From Basidiobolus meristosporus CBS 931.73 (Eukaryota > Basidiobolomycota > Basidiobolomycetes > Basidiobolales > Basidiobolaceae), in assembly GCA_002104905.1 (NCBI GenBank), contig MCFE01000037.1, positions 140,378 through 204,377 of the forward strand: a stretch of DNA of 64,000 nt, in the 5' to 3' direction. The notes beneath the pieces are model-generated. The model ran no database searches and was not told the origin of the DNA. It saw only the letters and a program-made list of their open reading frames with translations. Each line of letters starts with the position of its first letter. Position 1 is the stretch's first letter. Below are positions 43,151 through 55,109 of the stretch, piece after piece. Made by a program: the position numbers and the translations under genes.

Positions 43151-46100
43151 AGTGCATTTCGTTACCAATTCCAATTGTATATACATAGTTCATTTGCTCT
43201 CTATGCTATCATATCTCTCTACCATTGAATCGAATTTCGTAGCGGTTTTTGGCAACACAGCTGATACCCGATCTATTTACTGTAATGCCCTTTATGTGTA
43301 GTAAGATAGTAAATAGTTCAGTGGATCTTGTTGGCGATAAACTTGTTTCAATGTCACATTACAAATAATGACGAAAGCGATTTCCGCCATAGTTGTCTCA
43401 GTGCTCAACATCACCTATATGAAAGGAGAGTTTCGGCCAAAGCATACCTGTTAATGACATTGTGTCAGCTCTAGCTCTCCTTGATCTGAATGATCTGTTA
43501 CAGTAAGCAAATATTCTATAATAATATAGACGCAATCAGTATGTGAGATGTGGAGTACAGAGGCAGTTTATAGTAAGTAACATAAATCAGGTCCTTGGCA
43601 GGAATATGCAATGCACCATGATTTGAAATACATTAGTTGTACATATTAGTGTTGGAAATATCGGATATATGATAAATAGAGAGGTCAAGGTATACCAAAT
43701 TATATAGTTCCCACCAGCTACACTCGCAGGGGTGGAGAAACATGAAAATGGCGCAGTGGTCAAAACATTCTTATCATCTGGACCTTAGGGTAAGGCACCC
43801 TATTTCCTTATATAATACGCGTGATTTCCATCATATGATTTTATGATGATAGCTCAACTGATCGGCTAAAAGTGTGGCAAGGCAAAGGCTGGCTGGTTGA
43901 TTTTCTTTGGAGCATGCCGATAAAAAAAGATGAAATGTTTAACTGGGTGGAAGTCGATATTATCCTCTTAGGATATATTATTGCTCTAAGCCGCCACAAA
44001 GTCTGACTTCTCTTGCTTGATGTATACAGGGCTTGTTCGTGAACAAAAGGGGCTGCATGGTCTTCTGTATTTCTGGAAGAATCATTGCTCACCGTGCCGC
44101 CGAAGAGAAAGCTTCATTCCTTGGTTGGAAAACCAATCTGACAAAGGTGTAACGTCTTTCTCCTTTGATTAGTAAACTGGTTGGATATGTTACCCCAAGA
44201 TATTGGGCTCTTACCGGCCATTCCTGGAAAACTGCGCGGTGGATACACCGTAAAGGGTTCACTATAAACGTGAGTGAGCATGTAGTTATGTCCTTCTTTC
44301 CAAGTCCTGGGAATGGAAAAGATGCGTTAGGAGCAATATCGAATTACAACTTCTCACTTTTCTACCTCATGATATCCCACAGACTAAACCGTAGTCTATA
44401 TTTTCCTTCCACCCTTACCGAGAGGTCAGGAAACAGAAAAAAAACGCCAGGGTTGCCGTCCATATGCCTGAGTTGATACGAGGAGGAGACGGTGCAGCCT
44501 ATTAAATTTCGGACGTTAACAGGCCCGCCAAGAGATATAATAGAAGAACCTTGCCGCTCTTGACTAGACGTTGGTATGGACGCCGGATTGACTACTACGT
44601 TACAATCATGCTGGAAATCAGCTGACCAAAGGTCCGCATGTACAACAAAATTTGCGATTTCGACCGTACTTTGGAGAAGTCAGTTAGTGCAAGGGAGTCA
44701 GACGGCATTATTGAAAGGTGTGCTACTTTTCAGTGGTCGTATTGTTGGTCTTGAGTTCCAGTATCGGGAGTGGCCCAATTAGTCTACGGTCCTTGTCACC
44801 AAATCCACACATTCTCGCCCGTGTAGGCTGTTGAAGGATTTCCAAAGAGTATCTGATGGGTTGAAAATGGTTAATGAGTTGAGCACCAATGTAATCCACG
44901 CCAGCACTACCTGGTCATCGTTGTTGTAAGAATACGGTGAGGAAAAACAAAAACACGTGAATGCAAAAAGGATAAAAGCAAAAAGGATAAGGGAGTGACT
45001 TTTCCTTTCTTATAATAAATTTACTGGGCAGAAGTGAAGTTGAAGTTACCATATCAGGTGGGACGTACCAAGTTCTATATGGCATGCAGAGCGGTGCCGT
45101 TATAAAGTAGGATCCGATATAGTTTGGGGGTTGTTGGAATACCAAGTTATCTGTCATACCTTTATGCCACCCCATTTACCTTCACTCTTAACCAACTGGT
45201 TTCTTGCTGCTAATTGGTTAGCAGCTGTTGATAATCTAGATTGAAGATGGACAAATGTATTATCAGGAATTATGGACTTTGAACCTGATTGGCCGAACGA
45301 GTTCGAGGACGCATCCGACTGCTTCAATCTTGAGCGATCATAGTCTGGTTGCCTATTTCTGCATATACCATCTGCTCTTACGATATAGCGAATGTCTAAA
45401 GGAGGCTTTACATAGGATTTATATTTAGGCTAATGAGTCAGCAGCGTTAATTGCTTCCGCATCAATTAAACAACCCGCTCTACCTCAAGATTAGTTACCA
45501 TCCTTTTCCCTCTACTGAATCCTGCTCAATTAACCTGAACATGACTGCTTTGATTTGGCAATGTGATACAATCGAACCATAAACTAAGCTTTGTTCTGGT
45601 TGTTGTTTCTGAACTCGATCTGTGGGATTTCTTGTCTATCCTCACATAGTACCCGTGAAGATTGCGATAATTAGTGGCGCACCTTATCTCATGTTTCATG
45701 TATCGTTAATCCTCCATGTATTTGTCCAAATGTAATCTTATTTGGATGACTCGCCCCCAGGGTAGGTGATAGAAAGATGGAAGCGAGAATAAAATGGTCA
45801 ACACAGTTCATTCCCTATTTTGGCCATTAGTGTATGATACATGCTACGTACGTCCTAGGACCAGAACAATTGTGAAGTCTAAATGTGGCAATACATAATT
45901 AAACGAGCTATATGAAGTTCTCTGTGTGATTCCTTTTTATTCTCTGATGCATTATCCTCTCCTTATTGGAATGAATATTAGTGATTAGGCCCCAGTACAC
46001 AGTTGCTGAGCCCGTATCACATTGATTCACATGATACTATCATGTTACGAACACGTTACCGCATATAGACTCCATATTGGAGGGGGAGTAATGGTGTTTG

Positions 46101-48987
46101 TAACACTAACGTTTACAGAAAGCGAAAATCAAGCTACAAACTCTTTCGAGGATAGCACTTTGGGAAGCCTAGAGATCAGCGATCATGCCAGATGAGCCGA
46201 TTTGCTCGTCAATTTAATCGAATTTTATTGGGGAGAATTGGTTGCAAGTATTCCTGTAGTCAAATTTATTCATATTCTCAATTTTATACTATTAGCCGAG
46301 AATACCTTTTCAACAATTCTCTTTCCTTATGGAAGTGTCAGAGTGTTGAGAGTATACTCACATTACATGACGCTAAACAAAATAATATATGAATATATGA
46401 CAAACTTAGACATTGGTGCTGGTGTAAAATCTAATGACGAGCTTATATTTGAAAAGTATACTTCGATTCAGGTATATTACTTATTACCTCATTGATTCGA
46501 GGAGAGTTCAAAGTTATTTGGTGAGCTAGGATTATGATATCATATCCACTAGCCAGTTGACAGTGAATTAGCATGATTGCCATACTTTATAATAGGTCTG
46601 TTTTCATCAAGAGAGATTGACCAAGTTGGAGAATTTACAACTTGAAGCTTGTAAGATTATGCCTGGTAAGGATTTAGTACAGTATCACTTCTTATCTAGT
46701 ATCAAATCTATTCTATGCCTTATTTTCATGTGATAGCTGTCTCACCTTAGTATCACCTGATTTTAGGATTTATTGATTTCCCGGAAGTGATGGCAATTTT
46801 CCAGGAGAGGGAGGTCCTTCTTTCCATTGTTTGCCTGGCGCTTATTTCAATACAAATAAAAAAGCCAATCTATAGATTTAAAGTATCCTTGGTAAATATC
46901 CTTGATCTGGAGTTAGTGGGAGATATATAAAGTGATAAACCACCCAACGCGCTGTCCCAGCAAATATTGCAGTATGACCTAGTAAGCGCAACGAAGACCA
47001 AGTCCCAATATTGTATGCCTTATTACTAGTATGTACCTTGTCCAGAGCACAGTCCGGGTATTGAAAGAAGCTAATGGTACCTTATTAGACAGAGTCATTG
47101 TTGGCTACATCAATTGTTATGCTGTACCCTACCAAGGTGGATTACTGCGCAACAGTTGTCACCAAAAGAATCTGTTGGGGTAGATGACAGTATTCGAAAT
47201 TTGCAGGAAAGTAACATGTACTGATTTTTTCTTCAGCCAGGCTAAAAATGGCACTCCATACCTTTTTTGGATTTTCTGTGGATGAATTGCTGTCTTGTCG
47301 ATTGCTTTGCCAGGTGTTGAGCCATGCCTACCACATCAAATTTCAACCACATTGTTTTCATTGAACACATGGTTACAGAAAGCTATTGCACATACATAGG
47401 CTAAGACCACATCTCAGAATACTATTGTTTCCAAGTACATGTTTTGTTTGATAGTAAATGTATATTTACTAACTTGGACCTGGTCTAGTCCATGTTATCA
47501 GTTATAGCTTAAGCCATATGCATTGAGCGGCTCTGGGTCGGTAATGCTTTGACGATTTTTCTTTTAATTCCTTTTGACACAAATCAGCCACACGGTATGG
47601 ATAAATTTATACCAGAAGAAACAAAAAGCTGCATCAATTCCTATCCAAGTCAAATACATATATACACTCAACAATGCACCGAAAGTATCATTGGTTGATT
47701 CCTCTTCCCATTTTATTCAAGTACGAGACATGTGTCCACGTACCAATACATTATTCAATCAGTGCTTATCACTTACAAACAGATGCTACCTTAGGAAGTA
47801 ACGAAGACTAGAAATTGAGTAAATGGCTTACACAACATACAACCACTCGTCCCACTGGCTTTCGTTTGAGAGAGGCAATGGACTTGAGACTCGGACTTCA
47901 AGATAAATGACGTAGATTTCCTACATGTGGGAACAAAGTATCTCTTGTCAGTCGCAGCCACCTGAACTTTCCATTCTCTCCAAGAGATCCATGGCTGGAA
48001 CCTTGGAGTAATGCGTTTTTATTGATGGGAAGGCTTACAACCCGTCTATCACTAGCTTTTGAACATCGATTAAGATCCCTATTGGATATGACTAAGTATA
48101 ATCCAACTTTTTTAGAGGCTTAGTTACTTAACTCGGACAGTAACCACGATGGAATATGGGTGATAATCCACCCGAGGTATGGAAGCACGTTCTGCAAGCT
48201 TTCGAGTTGATTTTTGTGCTGAGGTAAGGCATTCCAAATCAATGTTCAAGGGTTAGGGTTAGGCTCAAGGTGGGTATTATTATATTCATATCAAGGAGAG
48301 GAAAGGTGCGGGGTTCGAATCGTGGAGAAATGAAGCCACTGGTTGATTGTTTCCATCGATTCGAAATCGAATTGTCTGACGCGCAACATACGATAATCAG
48401 TTTCCGAATCGAAGGGTAATAGTAAATGATCAATATAAGCCAAACAGAAAGGAATGCGCTGATAAGAGCTTCAATGAATAATTTGTGACATTTGAAAGAG
48501 ATGCTGACTACACGTGCATACCGTATCTTTTGTAGGATCGCCTACAGTACACCCTACAGAATGTCAAACTCGAATAGTATCCTAGGGCTACGTAGTTGAA
48601 CAAAATGTGTACCTAGCCGAATCTGGAAATAAGTAAAGATCTACGCAGTGATTTCCCGGTTAGTTCCAAATTTAGGATCAAAAAGTGCTCAGAAAATCAG
48701 CTAGCTTGAGGTCCCAGAAAGTCAATTGAAATCAATTTTGATTCCCAGAAATTCAACGAAAACAGCCATCTTCGGCAGTCCTGAAATAACAGTCAAGTCT
48801 TTAATTGTAAACATCGAATTGACGATGTGATCCAACCAGTACAAATTAAAACGCGCTCATGGAAAAGTGGCATTTAATTTTTTTCATTGCAACACGTGAT
48901 TCTTGTACTTGTTACTGTACCGTTCCAATTTTTTCTTCGATAAACATGGTGCAATAATCAAGGGGACTGATATTCAAATGCAAACGT
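43151..48987. other. Gene-poor AT-rich subtelomeric region
   Basis: 5.8 kb with only short unsupported open frames on both strands. A pair of TTAGGG-type units occurs at 48250-48262. No RNA gene is convincing; a GGTTCGAATC string near 48313 does not fold as a tRNA. Probably decayed sequence. Confidence 0.4.
48250..48262 (+). repeat. Short interstitial telomeric repeat
   Basis: About two TTAGGG units in the same orientation as the chromosome end, with no recognisable retroelement 3' end attached. Confidence 0.6.
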
Positions 48988-50379
48988 CTAATTGAAAGAA
49001 GCAATAACAGAGACCGAGTCGATATCCAGGATGCATTTTTTAGGGATTTGGACATTGCTCCAGCTGGGTTGCTTCTCCGACTGCTGAAAGCACTCGTAGA
49101 GTGGTCCTCCAATTTGTTCACCCTCCTTCAAAGGTGTACGGGTTTGCACTTCAACATGCAAATCATAATCTTTGCCATCACTGCTCTTGCCGTTATAGTA
49201 AAACAAGGTTGAGCCCGAACTCCAGGCAGCCTCATCCCACCAATACCCTTGATTTTGGTAAGCAGCCAAGAAGTCGTCAATGTATATGTCTACTGAGTCC
49301 CTAGTGCAGGCGCAGTTGCCGGTATTGTTGGCAAGTTTAAATTTAGAAAGCTCCGTGTCGTCACGGTGTACAGGAGAAAGAATATGCGACTTGGTCTTTG
49401 TGGTCTTCGTAACTTGAGGCCGGCGGTTTGTCACAGGGGCATCATACTCCAGATTAGATGAGCCTTTGCAGTAAGCATCGGTGGTGCCACAGTAGCCATA
49501 ATTGGAGCAGCAGTAACCTGGTTGGCACTGGTGCATCACATCTCCGAACCAGCCACAACGTGTATTGGTTTGATTTGCAACAACGATGTCTATTCCCAAT
49601 TTATCGGCATCGTAGGGATACCACTGCCATTGTATGGGCTTGTTGTTGTATCCATGATAGCCAGCTGGGCCGTTGATGGACATCCAAAGTGCCGTTTGAT
49701 CTTCTGTTAAACCTGCACCCCATGTGCCGTCGGGTCCAGGGTACGTGTACGTTATAGAGCCACCTAATGCGGGGAACCACTGGTTACCACCTTCATATCT
49801 GTAAACTTGTTTACTCCAAACGCCAACTCGGACGCCATTGCTAAGTCCCTGAGGATTTTCAAGGAACTGGTAGAAGTAGCCAAGACCATTTTTCAAGTTG
49901 TCGTTGATAACACGCAATTTCCCAAATTGCATCCATTTGTCATCAATACGTAGCTGGGCTGTGTAGATCAAATAATCACCGTCCTCTTCGTAATCGATTT
50001 GGAAGCCGTAATCCACTCCATCAAGCCATGGATAGAAATACTGCATATGGGACCCAGTGCCCTCGTGGCCAAAGCGACTAGTCACACATTCCTTACATGC
50101 TTCCAGTACGGTTGCTTTTCCATTGTTGTTGTCCCAGAGAGAGAAGAGGAATACGCGTTTGTTGGCCCATGTCTGCATCCCCATATATCCGTTATTCCAG
50201 CCGATAGCTGACCAGTAGGTTTGGTTAGGGCTGAATTCAGGAACAGATCGGACGTCTGTCCGAAAGGAGACGAACTTCTTCCCATTATCAGGGAGACTGG
50301 GGAAGTTGTGCATTGCCTGGGAGAGCACCTTCGCTGCGAACAGCGAGGTAAGCGAGAGGAAAAGGGTTGGAAGCTTCAT
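48988..50379 (-). CDS. Secreted DUF3472-like protein with hevein-type chitin-binding module (CBM18)
   Basis: 463 residues, one exon. Signal peptide at residues 1-20 or so (KLPTLFLSLTSLFAAKVLS). Residues ~25-265 are rich in aromatic and Gly residues, with segments (YWSAIGWNNGYMGMQT, WQWYPY) resembling DUF3472/carbohydrate-associated beta-rich domains. Cys275, 285, 290, 291, 297 and 304 form a hevein-like chitin-binding motif (CxPGYCCSNYGYCGTTDAYC). The C-terminal ~150 residues are unrecognised. Probably a cell-surface or secreted protein binding chitin or related glycans. The domain name for the N-terminal part is less certain than the CBM18. Confidence 0.8.
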   Translation of the reverse strand: MKLPTLFLSLTSLFAAKVLSQAMHNFPSLPDNGKKFVSFRTDVRSVPEFSPNQTYWSAIGWNNGYMGMQTWANKRVFLFSLWDNNNGKATVLEACKECVTSRFGHEGTGSHMQYFYPWLDGVDYGFQIDYEEDGDYLIYTAQLRIDDKWMQFGKLRVINDNLKNGLGYFYQFLENPQGLSNGVRVGVWSKQVYRYEGGNQWFPALGGSITYTYPGPDGTWGAGLTEDQTALWMSINGPAGYHGYNNKPIQWQWYPYDADKLGIDIVVANQTNTRCGWFGDVMHQCQPGYCCSNYGYCGTTDAYCKGSSNLEYDAPVTNRRPQVTKTTKTKSHILSPVHRDDTELSKFKLANNTGNCACTRDSVDIYIDDFLAAYQNQGYWWDEAAWSSGSTLFYYNGKSSDGKDYDLHVEVQTRTPLKEGEQIGGPLYECFQQSEKQPSWSNVQIPKKCILDIDSVSVIASFN

Positions 50380-52160
50380 GATATTTTCACGAAAGCACGG
50401 AGTTCAATCATGCTCTTAAAGTAGTTCCATTTTTCCAAGATAGAAATCACGTTTCGTCACCAACCGCGAAAACAAGCTGAGGATTTGCCCTAATTGAGTA
50501 GTCTGATAGCGTTCTACTATTGTGGCAATTCGGGTAGGGTAGCTGAATGGATGAATCCTAAATGGAAGTCATCGGATAAACACATTGTCGATGGTGTTTC
50601 AATGCGGTTTCTAGAAATCACCCAAAGTAGTGGCATTTTGCATACCGGTCTTGAGAAATGAGGGTCCAAGGAAGTGTGGTCTCTCAATAATACCACTCTC
50701 AACACGGTGGAAGTGACTCTTACGGTGCATACTTGAACGGATTCGAGTATAGCAAGTGAGCCTAAAGTATTATATTACCTCGAAACTACGATGATGTAGG
50801 CTATATAAAGAAGTTTGCTCACAGGATTCCTTTTCAGAAGTTGCGGAGCGAAACTTGTAAGAATCTATGCCGATACCGCCGACAGGGAGGGGCAAATTGA
50901 TACCCTTCAATATTTACCCAGGAGAATAAACACGGCTGATATAGTGCCCTGCCGAAGATTTAATGACCATGTCTACTACGCAGAGGCGTCCATCAAATTG
51001 TAATGTGAATACTTTCCCAGAATGCCACTACGTTTAAGCATGTCTATAAACGAACACACTTTGCAGTGGGCTGTATCCAGAATATAATGGTATTAGTTTG
51101 CGCACCAAATATTTCAAATGACTCCCATTTTTGTAACATAGATTAGCCATACCACTAGTAATACTTCAGTTTTCCTTTACGTCACACCTTCATGGATACT
51201 TCTCTAGAACTTTGCGGTTAGGGATCCATTTGCTTGGCTCAACAAATATGCTGCCTTCCAATTAAGATCGTATAACGTGGCCAATAAGTCGCTAGAAAAT
51301 CTCTTGGTCGAAATTTCCATTCAGCGTATAGCATCATGACTCAATAAGGAGCTGAGTATCATGGAAAATCATGCTAAACCCCGTTTTGGGCCAAATTGAT
51401 GGACATCAAGATTTTCCTCATTTGGAATATTGCTTTGTTGGGTGGATGTAGCCGGCATTTGCACACAACAAATCTGTTACGGAGGATTGAAGAGTCATGC
51501 GAACCAGCCACGTTATGCTCGAAGTCCAGTGCATACGTTGAGGATTTACTTATGGGGAATAGCCTCACTAGGCGTTATGGCTTGGGGGACTGGTCGAGAC
51601 ACCAAGGTACACAATTGCGTAGTCTCGACATACTTCACAGCTCCATGGACCTTGAGCTCGGTGTCCAGACTTTGACTGATGGTACCTGCTGTGCTTCAGC
51701 TTTCTGCTTGGCGTGCTCATCTCCAAAAGTAGTTCTTACATATCCTCCCGTGGACGGATAGCTGGAATTTCCATTATCAACGCAATCGCAAGATCAAATC
51801 TAGTGGTTCTGATCACATCGATCACTATCTTGATACCACATTTTAAACTCGGTGAATCAGAGAACTTCCTGATGATACAACAGAGTTCAATTTTGACGAT
51901 GACGCTTTGGTCAACATAATCCACCAAGGCCCTTACACCCCTCTGCGAATATTCATACAAGCCACGCTCATGAATATGCAAATTGGTTATTTTTGATAGC
52001 GGCAGCCTCAGTTTTGCTTTGACTGTATACAAGTTGCAAGCGCCAATCATGTAACTGGGTCTAGGAATATAACACTCAGTCCTATGGTGAGGAAAGTGGA
52101 TTTAAGTGGTTTTTGTCCAATAGTCAGATATAACAGTGGACAAGTTAATGTCATAGAGAT
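50380..52160. other. Subtelomeric spacer before the retroelement stack
   Basis: 1.8 kb. The left end is the promoter side of the CBM18 gene. No gene, RNA or clear repeat is recognised until the first degenerate retroelement 3' end at about 52161. Confidence 0.4.
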
Positions 52161-52250
52161 GAGAACCACCAGTTGGTGAGGTCTTTATTTTATTAGTTTG
52201 GAATATAGAAGCCAGGTGCTACTTAGACAACTGTGCACTCAAGTATTGAG
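52161..52250 (-). mobile_element. Degenerate telomeric retroelement 3' end, copy i
   Basis: About 90 bp matching the 3' terminus of the family (GAGAACCACCAGTTGGTGAGGTCTTTATT corresponds to the conserved GAGACAGTCACC...GGTGAAATCTTTATT). The most diverged and most internal copy. Followed by a TAGGGTTAGGG tract. Confidence 0.6.
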
Positions 52251-52264
52251 TGTAGGGTTAGGGA

Positions 52265-52360
52265 GGAGGGTGGCAATCACCATCAGGGAAAATCTTTATT
52301 TCAATAACTCAAAATCAAGAAGCCAAGTTCTACATAGGTGGTTTGTTTACCAGTGAATAA
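52265..52360 (-). mobile_element. Degenerate telomeric retroelement 3' end, copy h
   Basis: Preceded by TAGGGTTAGGG at 52253-52264. Weak match to the family 3' end (GGCAATCACCATC...AAATCTTTATTTCA...AAGAAGCCAAG). Truncated to under 100 bp. Confidence 0.55.
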
Positions 52361-52370
52361 AGGGAAGGGG

Positions 52371-53121
52371 GAGATAGTCACCAACAGGTGAAATATTTAT
52401 TTCAGTTGAAGTAAAGAAGCCAGCACTACTGTTGTAGCTTTGATACTGTTGTAAGAGTCTTGGAGATATTGGAAGTGATTGGGAGAACAAGTAGATTATG
52501 TGGTTTTCACTTAATGATTTATTCAATGTAAAAGTAGTATTTATACTTTTACCTGGTCTTGGCATTACAAACACGTAGAATAGGTTAAGGAAGGTCCCAA
52601 GAGCATGTGTGCAAAGTTTGGGGCTGTTTGGACAACTTTAAGAATTTTCATATTCTGGGTACCTGGTATTTTGGTGAAAATATTCTAAGTAAATCCCAAG
52701 AAGGAATTTGGTCAGTATTCTATAGGATATGAAGGTAATGATCTAAGTGACTAAGTCAGGTGAATATTTAGGTGGAAATTCAAATCTCTACAACAGATAC
52801 AAGAGTGTGTAGCTGAGGGGAATCTGTTAGTAAGTTAATAAGGAGGTAAGATAGTTCTTCAGTGCTCAAGACACAGTTCAGTGGGAAGGGGGGTAGCAAG
52901 AGAGGTAAGAATGACTTGTGAACAACATTAATGAGGGGAATATGATAAGGATTGATATTCATCATAAAGGGAGTGTGCTACTTCAGATATTGCTGCCAAA
53001 GGTCTGTCAAGTACTTCAGGTGGGCCAGCTTGGGTTTTTCTGACTGCCAAATATAATAAGTAAACTTCTTGACTTCAGGATCTCCAAGTATAGTTCTCCA
53101 GCAGGAGCCAGGTGTAGTGTG
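52371..53121 (-). mobile_element. Telomeric non-LTR retroelement fragment, copy j (type 1), split by a solo LTR
   Basis: 3' end at 52371 (GAGATAGTCACCAACAGG), continuing through the type-1 C-terminal coding region (compare copy d) to about 53121. Coding frames are broken. It is interrupted at GATAC (52442-52446 / 52796-52800) by a solo LTR. Confidence 0.8.
52447..52795. mobile_element. Solo LTR (349 bp) with 5-bp target duplication
   Basis: Starts TGTTGTAAGAG and ends CTCTACAACA (TG...CA, imperfect terminal inverted repeat), flanked by direct repeats GATAC. Removing it and one GATAC restores the sequence seen in copies a-d. It contains a TATA-like GTATTTATAC internally. No internal retrotransposon sequence remains, as after LTR-LTR recombination. 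Confidence 0.85.
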
Positions 53122-53336
53122 TGTTGTATGAGTCTTAAAGATATTGGAAGTGAATTGGGAGGACAAGTAGAGTACATGGTTCTCACTTGATGATTTATAG
53201 AATGTAAAGTAGTATTTAAACTTTTACATGGTCTTGTAATAGCACACATGTAGAAAAGGTTTAGGAAGATCCCAAGAACAAGTGTGCAAAGTTTGGGGCT
53301 GTTTGGACAACTTTGAGAATTTTCACATGCTTGGTA
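53122..53336. mobile_element. Truncated copy of the same LTR
   Basis: Starts TGTTGTATGAG and matches the first ~210 bp of the solo LTR (CTTAAAGATATTGGAAG..., GTTTGGGGCTGTTTGGACAAC). Cut off at about 53336, where GGGTAGGGG and the next telomeric retroelement begin. Looks like a chromosome end formed inside an LTR. Confidence 0.75.
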
Positions 53337-53349
53337 CAAAGGGTAGGGG

Positions 53350-54967
53350 AGGGAAAGTCACCAAGTTGGTGAAATCTTTATTTGAGTCAAGAACTAATCT
53401 AAGTACAAATAAAGAAGCCAATTAAGAGGTCTAGAACCTCTCTAATAAGTAGTCTAATTTATGTTTTGCTTCATCTCTAATGTTTCTTTCAATAAAGTAA
53501 AGCTCATCAGGGGTAAATATAAGATTCAAGGGTTTTGGGGGAAGTACAAATTGTAGATGTTTCTGATCATTATAATCCAAGACTGGAACCCAGCCTGGGA
53601 TTAGGTGTAGTAGGAAAGGTATGTGGACTTGTAAGTAGCTCTGCCACATAGATCTAAGATGGTCCTGAGCCAGTAGTCTTGGTTTCTCAGCTTTTTGAAG
53701 TTTTGAAGTAAGCTCTGTTACTACAGCAGAGCCAACCAGGGTGTGCCAGCAAGAAAATATCAGGGAGGAGTTAGATTTAAGCCATTGTTTGATGGAGGGG
53801 CTATGTGATTTCTGAAGTTTGACTAGGAAGGAAGCACGGAGATAGACCATTTGGATTTGGTATGAGTAGAACCCAAAGGCTCCATTAGTTGCATCAATAT
53901 AGAGAGATACTGGAAGATAAGGTACCAAGGATCTGATACACTGATGGAGAAATTTATCCAGGTGGTGAAGTTCTCTGGAGGTTAGGGGTATAATGTGGAG
54001 ACCAAATTCAAGTACCAGCAGTACATACTGCTTCAGAAGTATAGGGATCTTTTGAATTGGAGTCTCTGGAGTGACTACTACCAGAAGATTTTTAAGAGCC
54101 TGTTAGGCAAGACAGATCCTATAATTCAGGTGGAGCTTTGAGTCAATCCCATGTTGACAAAATGGCAGACCTAGATATATTGCTGTTTGTTGTGGCAGAA
54201 TGCTAGTGTTCTGTATAGTTGCAGTGCACCCAATTGGGACTGTCTTGGAAATTGAGAGTGAGAGTTTGTTGGCAGACAAGTACTTCCCAATGATGGCAGT
54301 GTCTGTTATGGGATTAGGAGTAGCAATCTTGATATCATCTGCATATAGAGTTAGTAGTGGATAGGGAGAGTCTGGTGAGGGGCCTTTTGGAGATAAAGGA
54401 AAGTCATGCAGAAATATCACAAATAGTAAGGGACCTAGTACAGATCCTTGGACTACACCATTTGGAACCTCATAAGTCTCTGATGTGCAACTTGGATGCA
54501 AAATTTTGGCTGAGCTCTCACAAAATAGAGAATGTACAAGAAGGATCATTTGTAGTGTGGTAACTGCTAATAGCTTTCTCCAAAGCAGGGCTCTGTCAAC
54601 AGAGTCAAAGGCTTTAGTAATGTCAAACAGAATGGTTGGCAATGAGAATTGAAGTGAATGATCATGGCTTAGCACTACAGCCATATCCAAGGAGAGTTTG
54701 GGCAAGAAGCCAAACTGAGAAGGATGGAATGGATATAGTTGAGATTGCAAGGATCTTGCTATTATAAGCTCAAAGATTTTCTGGCAGGTTGGTAGGAGTG
54801 AAACTGGACAGTAAGAACCTGGGAGTGAGTGTTTCCCCTTCCCTTTGTATAAGGGGATTACATTTGCCTGTGACCAGGCCTTTGGGGTAGTCAATTGTTG
54901 GGCACAGATAGAGAAGAATGGGAGAAGTAAGTGACTCATTTTGGAGTAGCACACCCAGAGTAGATCA
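53350..54967 (-). mobile_element. Telomeric non-LTR retroelement, copy g (diverged type-1 relative)
   Basis: Preceded by GGGTAGGGG at 53341. Its 3' end (GAAAGTCACCAAGTTGGTGAAATC) is recognisably of the same family. It encodes reverse transcriptase fragments (separate entry). 5'-truncated at about 54967, where TTAGGGGGGG starts the next copy. Confidence 0.85.
53431..54967 (-). pseudogene. Reverse transcriptase remains of copy g
   Basis: Two open segments. 54103-54967 holds the RT core: NVIPLYKGKGK (fingers), AFDSVD (catalytic Asp, motif A), GVVQGSVLGP (motif B) and LYADDI (catalytic YADD, motif C). 53431-53928 is the thumb/C-terminal region in another frame. The segment between is disrupted. 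Sequence is well diverged from copy d, so an older or different subfamily. The N-terminal endonuclease region is absent through 5' truncation. Confidence 0.8.
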
Positions 54968-54980
54968 GGGTTAGGGGGGG

Positions 54981-55109
54981 AGACAGTCACCAACAGGTGA
55001 AATCTTTACTTCAGTTGAAACAAAGAAGCCAGCGCTACTGTTGTAGCTTTGATACAAGAGTGTGTAGCTGAGGGGTATTTGTAGGTAAGTTAATAAGAAG
55101 TGATGATAG
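54981..55109 (-). mobile_element. Telomeric retroelement 3' fragment, copy f
   Basis: Starts at AGACAGTCACCAACAGGTG after TTAGGGGGGG and stays close to copies a-d for ~130 bp. At 55110 it passes into CTTGTAGGGTGTAGG, which looks like degenerate telomere. Confidence 0.75.

Noticed and set aside
46202-46495. 97-codon open frame in the gene-poor region
   Set aside because: AT-rich composition with no domain or signal, and nothing around it supports a gene.
48290-48340. Possible tRNA (GGTTCGAATC B-box-like string)
   Set aside because: The flanking bases do not form a T-stem (two of five pairs fail), and no acceptor or anticodon stem could be drawn.
51396-51919. Overlapping open frames near 51.4-51.9 kb
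   Set aside because: Both strands and several frames are open for short stretches, and none resembles a known protein.
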